DNA of 64,000 bases, taken from contig OX155963.1 of NCBI GenBank assembly GCA_944548615.1, positions 31,523,985 to 31,587,984 on the forward strand, read 5' to 3'. Below are positions 20,222 to 37,240 of the stretch, in pieces. The translations under genes were made by a program, and so were the position numbers. The notes under the pieces were generated by a model that worked only from the letters and a program-made list of their open reading frames with translations, made no database searches and was not told where the DNA came from. Source of the stretch: Micropterix aruncella. Taxonomy: Eukaryota; Arthropoda; Insecta; Lepidoptera; Micropterigidae. Position 1 is the first letter of the stretch, and the number at the start of each line of letters is the position of its first letter.

Positions 20222-20560
20222 ATATATAAAGATATTGTTCAACAGAGATACTGATAGTACCCTAACGCAATATAGTTAAATGATTTTGAATAGGTTTATA
20301 ATGATAATATTGACAAAAAAAGCGTGAGGTGCCATCCCTTCGTTATTATTATTTAGCTACCAATGAAATATTTATAACAATTCATATCAAATTGATATTT
20401 ATTTATACTAAATAAATAAATAAATCAAGCACCCCGCGCTTTTTTAAAATAAAAATGATGAATTGTCAATCACTTCATTCTTATTTTAAACTTATTAAAA
20501 ATCACCTAATTATATTCTCTTCGGATATTTTCTATCGCTGTTGAACATATCTTTATATAA
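20222..20560. mobile_element. ~340-bp foldback element
   Basis: Outer arms TATATAAAGATATTGTTCAA (left) and GTTGAACATATCTTTATATA (right) and inner arms AAAAAAAGCGTGAGGTGCC (20317) and GCACCCCGCGCTTTTTT (about 20428) are inverted pairs, so complementarity runs nearly the whole length with indels. It abuts the Helitron at 20563. Confidence 0.55.
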
Positions 20561-20562
20561 TA

Positions 20563-26319
<5,757 letters not shown>

Positions 26320-27910
26320 TTCATTGTTTTTCTTCCACACCAATTCTTCCGACATAATCAAGGTTGCTAAATCCCTTAAAATGCAAAATTCAACATACCT
26401 ATGAAATATATGTACCAAAATCCTAAAGAGTTCTGTAACTGTAATCTCGCACAATCTATCTATTATATTTAATCGATGCATGGAACAAGGATTCTTTCCC
26501 ACCGAAATGAAGGTGACCAAAGTGGTAGCGATGTTTAAAAAAGGTTGTCCTGAAAACAAATATAATTATAGGCCTATATCTCTTTTACCAGTTTTCAACA
26601 AAATTTTTGAAAAATTGCTTCTTTCCTAACTTGTTAATTTCTTTGCTGAAAACTAAATCCTGCCCAAAAATCAATTTGGATTTCAAAAAAATCTCTACGC
26701 AAGATGCAATCGCCAGTCTAATTAAAATTGCTACTGGGGATAGACAACATGAAAAAAACCATAGGCATTTTCTGTGAGGCTTTTGATTGCTTTGTGGCTA
26801 TTGATTTTTCTCTAAGGCTTTTGATTGCGTAGGCCACTCAACTCTTCTTAAAAGATATACTCAACTCTTCTTCTTAAAGGAATACTACGGCATTAGGAAT
26901 AAGGAACTGCAACTCATAGAATATTATTTGCAAGAACGCACTCAGATTACGCAAGTCGAAAATATCAAGAGCGCGCCACGGAATAACCACAAAGGTGTTC
27001 CTCAAAGATCAATACTTGAACCTTTTCTCTTTCGCGTTTCTATTAATGACATACCAGAGTGCCTGAAATCCATGGATGATAAAATCATTTTATTCGCCGA
27101 TGACACTTCCCTACTTTTTAGCGATAAAATCGGCCAAATTTGGAAACTTTGGTCCAAAGTTAAAAAAACAATAGACAGGCGTAGTATATGGTTCTAAGTA
27201 AATAAATTGTCACTTAAAGTAAATAAATCAAAATCACTATGCTTCTCTTTGCGGCCATCTGATCTCAATGAAATGGACGTATACTTTGGGTCTGACAAAC
27301 TAGAAAATAACCCCTCCACTAAATTATTCTGATTAGAAAATGATCAAAAATTACAATGGCCTGATCCCCTAAATGATCTCAGTAAAAAAATGTGCAGTGC
27401 CATATTCGCCATTATAAAGATAAGAAATTTATGCGGTCTTGAAGCCGCTAAATACGTTTATTTGGCATATGTCCACTCCCTTGTAATATATATCCTGCTG
27501 TTTTGGGGAATAGCACAAAATTTAAATAGAAATGTTCTCCTCCAGAAAAGAGCGGTACGGAGTTTAAATAGTCTCTACATGAAGTGCTTGTAAAACGCTA
27601 TTTGTAGAATCAGGAATCATGAATCTATTTTCATCTTACATCTCCAACATATTATGTAGGCTCGTAGACACGTAGCAGCAGTCCTGGTTCCATCCCTGAC
27701 TTTCATCATCACTATAACAAGGATTAAATCCAATCCCCACATACATCGATAGCAACTTAGCTAATTGCGATACAGTTTTATTCACCAAAATTTGTGTTAC
27801 TATAATAAGTTTCCAGATCAAATGAAAAGCCTTTTAGAGGACCAACTTAAAAAGACAATTGTAAATAATTTGCTTAAAAACCCAATTTATGGTATAAGGA
27901 GTTTGAAAAT
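26320..27910 (+). pseudogene. Decayed non-LTR reverse transcriptase (Jockey/CR1-like), near full RT to C-terminus
   Basis: Consecutive family landmarks lie in three shifting frames: KILKSSVTVISHN (about 26410), CMEQGFFPTEMKVTKVVAMF, YNYRPISLLPVFNKIFEKLL (about 26563-26625), then QFGFQK, the palm A region degraded near 26760, KGVPQRSILEPFLFRVSIND (about 26991-27050), FADDTSLLF (about 27090), MCSAIFAIIKIRNLCGLEAA (27390), LQKRAVRSLN, and a C-terminus NKFPDQMKSLLEDQLKKTI (about 27805). Many stops and frameshifts show it has long been inactive. Endonuclease and ORF1 are not seen. It is the most complete RT in the window apart from the R1-clade element. Confidence 0.75.
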
Positions 27911-28466
27911 TCTGAGTTTATTTTCCATGTTGTAGATTAGTAAAATTTCAAAAGTTTTAAACATAATGCTATTATGATAGCTGCCATTCTAATTATCATA
28001 TAATTCATTATACATCTATTCATCAAAAAATATAACAAAGCTGCTTCTAAAACGAAATTTATGACTGCAACAAATATGCGAATTTTAGCAAAATTTCGAT
28101 ATTTTCAATTTTCTTTTTGCGAAATTTCTGTTTTTTTTTTTCGAAAATTCCGTATACTATCTGTGGGTAATTGACACATGTTTTTAACATTATATATACA
28201 TACTTAAGTTATTATTTGGGAAATCATTAATTTATTTTACTCAATTATTTAATATTCTATAATATACCTATACGAAAATAAAGTTTTGTGTTTTGCTTTG
28301 ATTTGTTTGAAAGGGATGCTATGAGGACGCTGCCTCATGTTATGCTTAGATGTTTCTGCTTTTAGCCATGCCACATAAGCGACGTTTATGGCTGATAAAT
28401 ACCGACAACGAAATTTATGACGTCACGGTATTAGTTTCTCGCGCGAATGCGTATACTGGCGTTTTT
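27911..28466. other. AT-rich spacer
   Basis: No gene or repeat partner recognised; contains T- and A-runs around 28130. Confidence 0.3.
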
Positions 28467-29010
28467 ACTTTCCTGACGACCTATCGGAAAGGAAAGTATT
28501 GTGATCGCGCTAAAAAAAAATTTTGAGATGAAGATGGGAATATATATTTTGAGACTCCCTGAGACGATTGAGACTATTTCCAGACCGATCTCTGTCTGTA
28601 TGTATGTCTGTATGTCTGTATGTATGTATTCTTCCACGATAGCGCCCAGACGCTTAATCGGATTGAGCTGAAATTTGGTATATAAGCTTCTGTTAACCGT
28701 CGGAGAAACCCATTAGTTTTTGGAGTCCCTACGCCCTACGGTTGTGGTACCTCCCATACAAATTTGGGGTTCCCGGCGAAAAAATTGTTTCCGCGATAGC
28801 GCCCAGACGCTTAATCTGTCTAAGTTAAAATTTGGCATAGAAGCTTCTGTTAACCATCGGAAGAACCTATTAGTTTTTGGGGTACTTACGACCAACGTTT
28901 GGGGTACCTGCCATACAAATTTGGGGTACTAGAGTAAAAAAGTCGCTGTTTTTTCGAACCTCCCCGGATACTAGTCAGGAAAGTCTTGGGGTGACACAAC
29001 CGATTTTTTT
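28467..29010 (-). repeat. GGAAAGT-family repeat, copy B (inverse of copy A)
   Basis: Reverse complement of 5121-5676 at very high identity, including both internal ~158-bp segments and the CTGTATGTATGT microsatellite. Such closeness 23 kb apart implies recent spread or conversion. Confidence 0.75.
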
Positions 29011-29162
29011 ACATAATATTGCAGGTGCGTAGATTTTGTTTTCTTCGGTAACCCCGTTATAACTTGATACTTTTAATCGAGAGGGTATATCTGAGATAGT
29101 ATGCCTGCCCGTGGGTGTGTCTGATCGTTGGATATACACCGTTCGCCACATTTCACCTTTAC

Positions 29163-29715
29163 CAGTCAAAATCAAAATCAAAATCAAAATCAAAATGTTT
29201 TTTTATTCACAATAGAATTTGTATAAAATTTCTTTGTGACGTCAAAAATGAGATACAATGTACGGTTTATATTATAGATAATGATATAAAATATTTAACA
29301 ACAGAAATATTTAAAAGCAATTTAAAGTATAGGTACAGTTAGAATTTAAAATAGTCATAAAATTTAAAATAGTCATATTTAACAACAATAGTCAAAAAAA
29401 TAAAAAATAAAAAGACAATATACCTACACAGTTAACAATTTTCAATAAAATAAGAAAAGAATATTCGATTTTATAATCATTCCATCATTAATAAAATCTA
29501 CTGCTTTGTAGTAAGCCTTCTTATATAGAATATTTTTAATTTTACTTCTAAACTGAATGTCTGTCAGTCCAACACTCCTATTTTCTAAGATCGCTGTATT
29601 TACGGAAGGAACAAAAGTCATACATGGTATGTCAAACACATATAAACGGTCAAATGTATCATTACGCAAATTCATGTTTTGGCTGTTAATATGATCTGAT
29701 TCTAACAATTGGTAG
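29163..29715 (-). pseudogene. 5'-truncated LINE with C-terminal ORF2 and (ATTTTG)n tail
   Basis: The minus-strand frame from about 29715 to 29442 reads SQNMNLRNDTFDRLYVFDIP, then ILENRSVGLTDIQFRSKIKN and ILYKKAYYKAVDFINDG. This is the end of an insect non-LTR ORF2 (TRN...VP...R.SF.G...YNK.P then KKAYY...FLNDK). The 3' UTR follows to a tail of five ATTTTG units at 29165-29195. The usual YNKLP segment is altered. No catalytic part remains. Confidence 0.55.
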
Positions 29716-30135
29716 CGAATGGTTTCGTGCAGCTTGCGCCATAAGATCCATTTTGTTCTCCGATCGGCCCAACTCACGATTCAGCTCCTGCTCAGAAGCC
29801 TCCACGTGCGGAAGGCTATCCCGGGTAACACTCTCGCCTCTTAGGCCTCACGGCTGGTGGGCTGGTTTCTCCTGGTGGGAATGATTCCGGCGCTACTGGC
29901 CGGTTTGCGCACAGTTTGGCGACGCCACTCGGTTGTGCACTCTGGCTAATTGCTGAAGGTGTCTGGAGACTATGGAGATATACTGTCTCCTAAGCACCGG
30001 GGGTGGATTGACCTGTTGTCATGCCACTTTTGAAACGCCACCTTGGGCCACCTGACCCCGTGTGGTACTAGCACCGTGGACAAGCACCGTGGACAAAGGA
30101 CGCACAGGTCCACGATAAATCCAAATTAAATTACC
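29712..30135 (+). repeat. W665-related repeat, 5' part
   Basis: GCGAATGGTTTCGTGCAGC, CACGATTCAGCTCC, GCCTCCACGTGCGG, ATACTGTCTCCTAAGCACCG and GGTCCACGATAAAT align with 17288-17693. The 3' part lies at 30541-30842 beyond an insertion. Confidence 0.6.
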
Positions 30136-30540
30136 GCTGTAATACAACAGGTATATGACGATATAGGTCGTTCAAGGACAGAGAATGATCTTCTGCAATT
30201 CATCTTTTAGAAATAATATACCTGCATAAATGTGATATAAGATAATAAACATAATGTAACATATATGTGTATTTGTGTATGTATGTATATGTATATGTAT
30301 ATATGTGTATATGTATATGTGTGTATAAGTGTATGTGTCCAACGTCAGTTATGCTTCTCCACCCAAGTCTGAAAATAAATCGTATGCCCAGATACAGGCT
30401 ATACTCGGCCTAGTTGGGCATGCGGTGCGCAAGGTATTGTGAATGTGGGTCGTCGTTTACTTCGCACCATTACTTGGTATGAGCATTTTATGAAATTCGC
30501 ATGTTATGTTTAAAATAAATAATTAAATAAATAAATATAG
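30136..30540 (+). mobile_element. LINE 3' end inserted in W665 copy
   Basis: An AT-rich body with a GTATATGTGTATATG tract at 30250-30340, then CGGCCTAGTTGGGCATGCGG and TTTACTTCGCACCATTACTT, ending in AAATAAATAATTAAATAAAT. The tail and position between two W665 halves indicate a 3'-end insertion. Confidence 0.45.
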
Positions 30541-30842
30541 AGGCAGCGTAAGAGATTTCGGACCCGTAACCAGACGGGAGGACGGAGGTATCCTGAAGGT
30601 TAACTCCAGGCGGAGATATTCTACCAAAACTGATAGTTAGGAAGCGAGGCTGACCGCTGGGTATATGTCTCAGTGCGTCGCCGTAAGGCGTGGCCTCTAA
30701 CGGGTTTGTTGGCGGAGCTAGACAGTAGATTGTCTTGTCTCTAAGTCTTCTACGTTCATCCCACGGCTGAAATAATTATCACATATCCATATACCAGCCT
30801 GGGGTGACGGGTTCGTCCGTTGTAGTTGACACCGCCCTACTG
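30541..30842 (+). repeat. W665-related repeat, 3' part
   Basis: GGACCCGTAACCAGACGGGA, CGGAGATATTCTACCAAAAC, GCGTCGCCGTAAGGCGTGG, GGCGGAGCTAGACAGTAG, then GGGTGACGGGTTCGTCCG and TTGTAGTTGACA. Confidence 0.6.
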
Positions 30843-31102
30843 ATTCTATCAATTGACGATTATATTTAATTATTTTAATCAGTTATGCTACTGAACCTTC
30901 TATAGATTTTCTATTTGTCTTAAAATAGGTAAGATACATAAACCAGTATCATGCAGAAAGCTTGTAATAACTACTTGGTAATTATAGTAGTTTGTACCTA
31001 TACAGGATGAGTTTTAAAAAAACGGCATTCTTGAAGGGTATGAGTAAGCAAATTTGAATATTTTATTTTGGGAAAAAGGTAAAATACCCCTTATAAGCAA
31101 TA

Positions 31103-31318
31103 CTAGCTGCGGCCAGCGGTTTCACCCGCGTGGTGATGGAAAATTGTAATAATGATGATAGAAAACCATATATCTTTATAAATTATAGCCTATGTGTTAT
31201 TCTGATGTGTAAGCTATATTATTGTAAAGTTTCATCAAAATCCATTCAGTGGTTTTTGCGTGAAAGAGTATCAAACATCCATACATACATACAAACTTTC
31301 GCGTTTATAATAGTAGGA
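31103..31318 (-). mobile_element. Short non-autonomous Helitron, copy 1
   Basis: Minus strand starts TCCTACTATTATAAACGCGA, then AAGTTTGTATGTATG, and ends CGCAGCTAG at 31103 just after a GC-rich stem (CCACGCGGGTGAAACCGCTGG). TC start, terminal hairpin and CTAG end fit a Helitron. A 5'-part copy is at 31405-31568 and an inverse fragment at 40978-41070. Confidence 0.65.
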
Positions 31319-31404
31319 TAGTAGGATAGAATTTAAATTTCGAATGTCAATTTCTTAGATTTTTTTCTTACTTACTTGACAGTTATCGTTATATTTTAGA
31401 TAAT

Positions 31405-31568
31405 TCACACTATATCTTTATACATTATAGCATATGTGTTATTCTGATATGTAAGCTATATTATTGTAAAGTTTTATCAAAATCCATTCAGTAGTTTTTG
31501 CGTGAAAGAGTAACAAACATCCATACATACATACAAACTTTCGCGTTTATAATATCCTATTAGTAGGA
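31405..31568 (-). mobile_element. Short non-autonomous Helitron, 5' part
   Basis: Shares TATGTGTTATTCTGATATGT, CAAAATCCATTCAGTAG and ACAAACTTTCGCGTTTATAA with copy 1 but lacks the CTAG end. Confidence 0.6.
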
Positions 31569-31740
31569 TTAGCGATATTTTACAGCTAGACGGCGCATCG
31601 TACTCAACGCTAATTATACTATTGTTCAAGAGAATACAAAAAATGTTTTTTTGAAAAGAACAAAAATTATAAAAAACATTTGTCTTCGTTTTTTTTCCTC
31701 ATTTTTTTATTAACAGTTGCTCGTTTTCTTACCTGTATAT
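31569..31740. repeat. Partial ACAGGTGAG-MITE-like segment
   Basis: TTAGCGATATTTTAC, then GACGGCGCATCGTACTCAAC resembles the central and right part of the MITE at 62215-62573. Neither end is clear. Confidence 0.35.
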
Positions 31741-31849
31741 TACTACCTATGTATATTGTGACACGTCTGAGAGCGGGAAATTCGCAAATTGGGTACTAAT
31801 GCAATATAATAAAAATAAATGAAACCCAAAAAAAAAACAAAGGAAGACA

Positions 31850-33052
31850 AACCTAGACTATAGCACCATGGCATCAATACGCACATCGAAGAGAAGTTTG
31901 ATAACCAGTAATACCCGAAGATCTCGAACCATTTTAATAGTATGGCCATTATATAGAAACAGATATGTTTTCAAAGAACTGAGGAATATTCTGGATTCCA
32001 AAATACTAAAAACTGTTTATTATGCGTTATGTGAATTGCTTATTACTTACGGCATAATTGGATGTTGTGGATGTGGTAAAACCCTGCTAGAGCCATTGCA
32101 AGTTGCGCAGAAATTTATAATAAAAATTATTCTACGTAGACCATATCGCCATCCCACTAATGAACTTTATAAGGAAGCTAAAGTTCTTGATTGTAGGCAA
32201 CTTTTTCTAAAAACTTCTCTCTTAAGGCTATTTTTGGACAGTAACTCAAATTTAGGAATAATTCAGAACCGGCGACCAACGAGACAAGTTATAGAAAATA
32301 GCTTTATAATACCCAGAAGGAAAACATCATTTGGACAAAGACATTACTCTTTCATTGCGCCGAGATTTTACAATCTGATCAATATGGAAACAAAAATGAA
32401 TTTGACATTTAGGGAATTCAAAAATAAATTAAAGGAATGGTTATCGAATCATGACAGACTAACCATACATCAAATGTTAGAAATAATAGTATAATAAAAC
32501 TTAGGTGCACAAATTATTAACATATTTTAAAACATATATGTTAAGTATATTTTAACATTGAACCAACTACCAAAAATTATTTGACTTTGACAATGAAGTA
32601 TACTTTTTAGACTAGGTATTTTTATAATAATAAATATTAATGACTGTTTCTTTCTTTTCTCAAATATAACTTTATTTATTTTATTTAATCGAATTTTATA
32701 TGATATTTATTGCCGATTATATAATGGAATTGCATTTAATTTTTTATATTATCTTTTAATATTTTTTTTAATTATTATTATTTTTTTATTTTATTCTGAA
32801 GACCACATTTTAGGTCAATTTAGTGTCATTAGCTTTTTACTAAAACTTGTATATTTGTAAGCAACCAAGCAATCAAGCAAACTTGATTGTAATATTGGAG
32901 TCCTGTCCATCCTAGAACGGGCTAGTCCCAGTTGGGTGACAGAAACAAATAAGCAAAAGATTAAGGTTTTGCCATTCGGTTCCTGTTATTTTTATAAGGT
33001 AATCAATGTTTCATAGTAATTAATTCTTAAATAAATAAATAAATAAATAAGT
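31850..33052 (+). pseudogene. LINE-A: 5'-truncated non-LTR element, ORF2 C-terminus plus 3' UTR
   Basis: A clean 208-codon frame at 31868-32494 encodes the ORF2 C-terminus: LKTVYYALCELLITYGIIGC, LQVAQKFIIKIILRRPYRHP, RKTSFGQRHYSFIAPRFYN and TFREFKNKLKEWLSNHD. The ATG is just the first in the surviving part, not a true start. The 550-bp 3' UTR contains GCTAGTCCCAGTTGGGTGAC and ends in (AAAT)n at 33030-33050. The RT catalytic core is absent. An intact open frame suggests fairly recent insertion. Copies: 34734-35560 (minus) and 37241-37985 (plus). Confidence 0.75.
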
Positions 33053-33477
33053 CGTTAATTACGGGAAATAATAATTATAATTTTGTAGTAGTCAGTCACA
33101 CGAATATAGCTAAGGATTTACTGGACTGATTTTAATCAAACCAGAAAGAAAATAGATAAACATTGAACACAAAACGCATACTTACCTGCTTAGATAGGTT
33201 GATCAAAAATACGCGCATTTTTTTTATTTCGCTGGCTGTATAATTGTTGAATTTTGATCAAAAACGCAGAATGAACTTTTCAGTTTATTCAAAGGTTTTT
33301 CAAGGAAATTGGTGGTTATGCAGAACTCCTCAAACGGGTCATAACTTGTGATGGACATGAGTGCAACGTACTCAATTCTCCCAAGGAAGATTCCTGAAGA
33401 CACAAGCCCGATCTAAGTTCGAACTAAATTAAAAAAAAACTGCATATTGAATGACTTTCATTTATTTTTTTAATGAT
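33053..33477. other. Spacer, no gene recognised
   Basis: AT-rich; nothing with a partner in the window. Confidence 0.3.
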
Positions 33478-33958
33478 TTTCTTGGCCCACCAACTGACGC
33501 GGAGGGAAAGTATTGTGAACGTGTAATTTTTTTTCGAGATGAAGATGGTAATATCCTTTTTGAGCCCCCCTGAGACGATTAAGACTATTGTATTGTCTAT
33601 GTCTAGATTGAAGTCTGTATGTGTGTCTATGTGTATGTCTGTGTATATGAATTCCTCCACGATAGCGCCTAAACACTTCCGATTGAGCAGAAATTTGCTA
33701 TGCACGCATCATTTGATCATGGCAAGAGTTCAAGAGGTCTAGTCATTAATCATCCTCGAAATATTCTACTAAAAGACTTGAAGTTTAGTACACAACGAAC
33801 CGCGCCGCCTGAGGCGGTTGTGTAATGGAACCCGAACGGGTTGTCTGCCGGCAGAGAGAGGGCACTTGTCGATTTTATTCATGAAATTAATATTCAGATG
33901 AAATCAGTCCTTGCCTACTTGCCGAGAAGTTCTGGGGTGACACAACCGATTTTTTTCG
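33478..33958 (-). repeat. GGAAAGT-family repeat, divergent copy C
   Basis: GGAGGGAAAGTATTGTGAAC, GACGATTAAGACTAT, a TCTGTATGTGTGTCTATGTG microsatellite, CACGATAGCGCCTAAACAC, then CTGGGGTGACACAACCGATT closes it. The interior differs from copies A and B and includes the stem CGCCGCCTGAGGCGG. Confidence 0.6.
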
Positions 33959-34379
33959 TAAAGGAAGCTGTAACTAACGATATATCGTGACTTTTTAATA
34001 AAACGACACATCTTTTTGAACAGGGGATGCAAAATATAATGTAAATAATATTGTTTGTGTTGAATTAGAATCTATGTCATGGGTTCTTCGTCATTCGTTT
34101 ATTAGCTAAATAAACATAAGTAATAAAAATGTTCCTTTATTATATTCATTATATTCATCTGTTTTTCTTATTAGGTAGGTACCTACCAACTACTACGGAC
34201 AGCATTCTCACCCAGCGTGGATCACTCTGAAAATTACTTGTCTTGAGTCTTGATTTGTGTCCCGGTCAGTGCCTAAACTATTATAGCAACGCTACTGTAG
34301 ATGCATGGGTCGTATGGCAACGCCTCGTCAATGATTTTTTTTAGAAAATGTAAAAAATCCAATGCACTTACTGATTTGA
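33959..34379. other. AT-rich flank of the CpG-rich island
   Basis: No gene recognised. Confidence 0.3.
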
Positions 34380-34610
34380 CGGCGATTGCTCGTGGCGGGC
34401 GGTTGGTTTGAATGTAGCGCGGTGTCGTTTGGTTTGCGGTGTGTTTGTCGCGCGACGGCTCGCCGGAAACTCTTGCCGAGGCGCCGCGGCGCTTCAATAT
34501 AAGGGCGGCGTCCGCCCGCGCTTTCTCGCGCCGCCCCGTTCAACCGTCCGCACCGCCCACTCCTCGGCGCTAGCCGTCCGACCCGACACGCTTAGGGTAC
34601 GCACTCGTAA
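34380..34610 (+). promoter_or_regulatory. CpG-rich island with TATA box and candidate first-exon donor
   Basis: Against AT-rich surroundings, 34380-34610 is rich in CG dinucleotides. It contains TATAAG at 34498-34503 with GC-rich flanks, and an initiation site would be expected near 34528. ACGCACTCGTAAGAAG at about 34600-34615 offers a good splice donor (GTAAGA), so a short noncoding first exon of a plus-strand gene is plausible. No partner exon is visible to the right in this window. It has no match elsewhere in the window, so it is not one of the local repeats. This is inference from composition and short motifs. Confidence 0.4.
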
Positions 34611-34733
34611 GAAGCCTGTTGCAACATGCAAGCCAACCCATGGCAAGTGTCCGCTAGCTTCCAATGCCTACTCTTAACACACCAAAATAATGGGAAATAG
34701 GAAGAACAATTAACAGAAAATAACGAAAAGAAA

Positions 34734-35560
34734 TTTTATTTATTTATTTATTTATACATTAAAGAATTACAATAAAACATTGATTAGCTTACAAAAATAA
34801 CAGGAACCAAATGGCGAAACCTTAACCTTTTGCTTATTTGTTTCTGTCACCCAACTGGGACTAGCCCGTTCTAGGGTGGACAGGACTCTAATATTACAAT
34901 CATGTTTGCTTGATTGCTTACAAATGTCCAATTTTTAGTAAAAAGCTAATAACACTAAATTGCCCTAAAATGTGGTCTTCAAAATAAAGAAAATAAAAAA
35001 TATTAATAACAAAATAATAAAAGATAATATAATAAATAAAATGCAATTCCCTTATGTAATCGGCAATAAATATAATATAAAATTCGATTAAATAATATAA
35101 ATAAAGTTATATGTGAGAAAAGAAAGAAACAGTCATTAATATTTAATATATGTTAAGTAATATAGGGTTTAAAATAAAAAAGAACTAGTCAAAAAAGTAC
35201 AATTCATTGTCAAAGTCAAAATAATTTTTGGTAGTTAGTTCAATGTTAAAATATACTCAACATACATGTTTAAAAATATGTTAGTAATTTGTGCCCCTAA
35301 GTTTTATTAAATTATTATTTCTAACATTTCGTGTATGGTTAGTCTGGTTAGTCTGTCATGATTCGATAACCATGTCTTTAATTTATTTTTGAATTCCCTA
35401 AATGTCAAATTCATTTTTATTTCCATATTGATCAGATTGTAAAATCTCGGCGCAATGAAAGAGTGTCTGTCCAAATGATGTTTTCCTTCTGGGTATTATT
35501 AAGCTATTTTCTAAAACGTCTCGTTGGTCGCCGGTTCTGAATTATTCCTAAATTTGAATT
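34734..35560 (-). pseudogene. LINE-A copy, minus strand
   Basis: Reverse of 31850-33052: the (AAAT)n tail complement is at 34734-34756, then the antisense of the UTR block GTCACCCAACTGGGACTAGC. The ORF2 C-terminus is broken by stops and a frameshift (NRRPTR near 35530, FIAPRFYN region near 35440). It ends about 35560. Confidence 0.7.
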
Positions 35561-35599
35561 ATTCTTACATTATTCCTGAATTCACTCCCAAATTTCGTT

Positions 35600-35765
35600 T
35601 TGATGAAGCGATTTTACGACTTTCTACTTTTCGCTGACGATATGAAAATGTACGCACCTACTTATTCACTTGACGATTGTCAATTGGTCCAGAATGATCT
35701 GGATAGGCTATCTTTTTATTGCGCCTCGAATTGCTTATTCCTGAATGCTGTAATCGACAACTCTA
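35600..35765 (+). pseudogene. Reverse transcriptase fragment with FADD box
   Basis: One frame reads FYDFLLFADDMKMYAPTYSL, then DDCQLVQNDLDRLSFYC and NCLFLNA. FADD is the catalytic palm motif C of a non-LTR RT, followed by the usual D-L-x-RL...WC-like helix. Both sides are cut, the right by a hairpin-family element at 35788. Confidence 0.65.
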
Positions 35766-35787
35766 GTTGATGCAGGTCAATAGAAAA

Positions 35788-36393
35788 TGTAAAAAAATAC
35801 GTGTGGCACTCGGGGACTGCCGCGGTAAAGCTATTGCATATCATTTTTAACAACTTATGCAATTATAATTATTTATTTATTGTATTTTTTCTGATATCAG
35901 ATAACTGCGCTCTATCGGAAAACGTTGAAATTATTCCGAATCATTTGCGGCTGCGGTAGCAAATGATTCGGAATAATTTAAACGTTATCCGATAGAGCGC
36001 CGCGCACGAATTTTTTATTCGATAAAGCAAAAAAACGGATTATTCGAAAAAAATCGTAGATAAAAAGATAGATAATTTAATTATCTTTAAAATAGTGCAG
36101 GTTTCATAATAATACGCCAGATAGTATTTGCGTAGTAGTCGTTTTTGTGTTCGGTTAGACCTAATTTCACAAATTAATTACACTATGTAATATAAACAAA
36201 ATCTAAAATATTCAAAGCTAAGAATATTAGGAAAATGTTCTTGTTTAACATATATTTTTTTCGAATCGTAAGCAGTACTTGTTTAGACGTAATTACCAGT
36301 TTAAAATCATTAATTTTCGTTAAGAAATTTCTTCATTCGGTCGCCGCGCTGGCCTACTAGGCCCGCGATAAAAGCTATGCAATAGCTTAAAAA
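35788..36393 (+). mobile_element. Hairpin-family element, copy 2
   Basis: Full-length relative of 9263-9862. Hairpin arms at about 35908-35949 and 35958-36001 (GCGCTCTATCGGAAAACGTT to GTTATCCGATAGAGCGC) with apex GCGGCTGCGGTAGC. Ends at AAGCTATGCAATAGCTTAAA. Confidence 0.75.
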
Positions 36394-36735
36394 GATTTGC
36401 TGAAACGGTGTTTTTACAAGCTTATATTTACGGTACCTCTATAATCAATGTACCTATTATATTTACCTTGCAATCAGTATCTTAGTTTGATTAGGTCAAA
36501 TCTTGTAAGAAAAATTAGAATTTTCTCGTTATTATTAGACATTCCTCGTTAAAAATTAGAAGCACTTCCTCTTATCCTATGAAATTGAAATTTTATATGT
36601 TAATTCAGCTCCGATGACAATGCATTTTTATGGTAAGCATGACCTGATTCTGCACCCAGGATTGGCTCCCGACGAGGAAATCCTCAAACGGTCAACAGCA
36701 CAGCCACAAATTTTTGTTTACGTATTATAAGTTTT
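36394..36735 (-). repeat. 118-bp-unit family element with one unit
   Basis: Inverse of 53900-54195: GGTGTTTTTACAAGCTT, TACCTTGCAATCAG, GAAGCACTTCCTCTTATCC, TCAGCTCCGATGACAATGC, then one unit with AACGGTCAACAGCACAG. Confidence 0.55.
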
Positions 36736-36739
36736 ATCA

Positions 36740-37090
36740 AGAATTTCAAGTCCTCCAATATTTCGAGATTGAAATACCTATGACTAGCGCGCCCTCTGGT
36801 GGACCCATTTGAAGCACATTCTCTTTAACTCTTGCCATGACCGAATGATGCCTGCATGCCAAATTTCAGCTCAATCGATTGAAGCGTTTGGGCGCTATCG
36901 TGGAGGAATACACACAAACACACACACACACACACACACACACAGCCAGAGACAGACTTCAGTCTGGAAATAGTCTTAATCGTCTCAATGGGAGGTGGGG
37001 TAATCATGCATTTATCCGTTTTCATCTCAAAAAAACAATTTGGCGCGTTCACAGACCCTACCTCCTCGTTGGTTGGCGGGCCGGTAAAGT
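36740..37090 (+). repeat. GGAAAGT-family repeat, divergent copy D
   Basis: CTAGCGCGCCCTCTGGTGG, CCAAATTTCAGCTCAATCG, GGGCGCTATCGTGGAGGAAT, an ACACAC tract at 36911-36943, AGACTTCAGTCTGGAAATAG, then GGCGCGTTCACAG and GGTAAAGT. Confidence 0.6.
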
Positions 37091-37137
37091 AAAACTTAAA
37101 ATTCTTATCTTGAAATGGAAGACTTGAGTTATATAAG

Positions 37138-37240
37138 TTTTATCATGACATGGCTGCTGAGCCCAGGTTTGACTCCCGACGAGGGGACTCCTCAACTGTC
37201 AACAGCACAGACACGAAATTTCGTATACGCATTCAGATAT
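37138..37240 (-). repeat. 118-bp-unit family, single unit
   Basis: ATGACATGGCTGCTGAGCCC, CCCGACGAGGGGACTCC and TGTCAACAGCACAG. Confidence 0.5.

Noticed and set aside
36879..37127. Histidine/threonine-rich frame (THTHTH)
   Set aside because: Translation of a CA microsatellite inside a GGAAAGT-family repeat.
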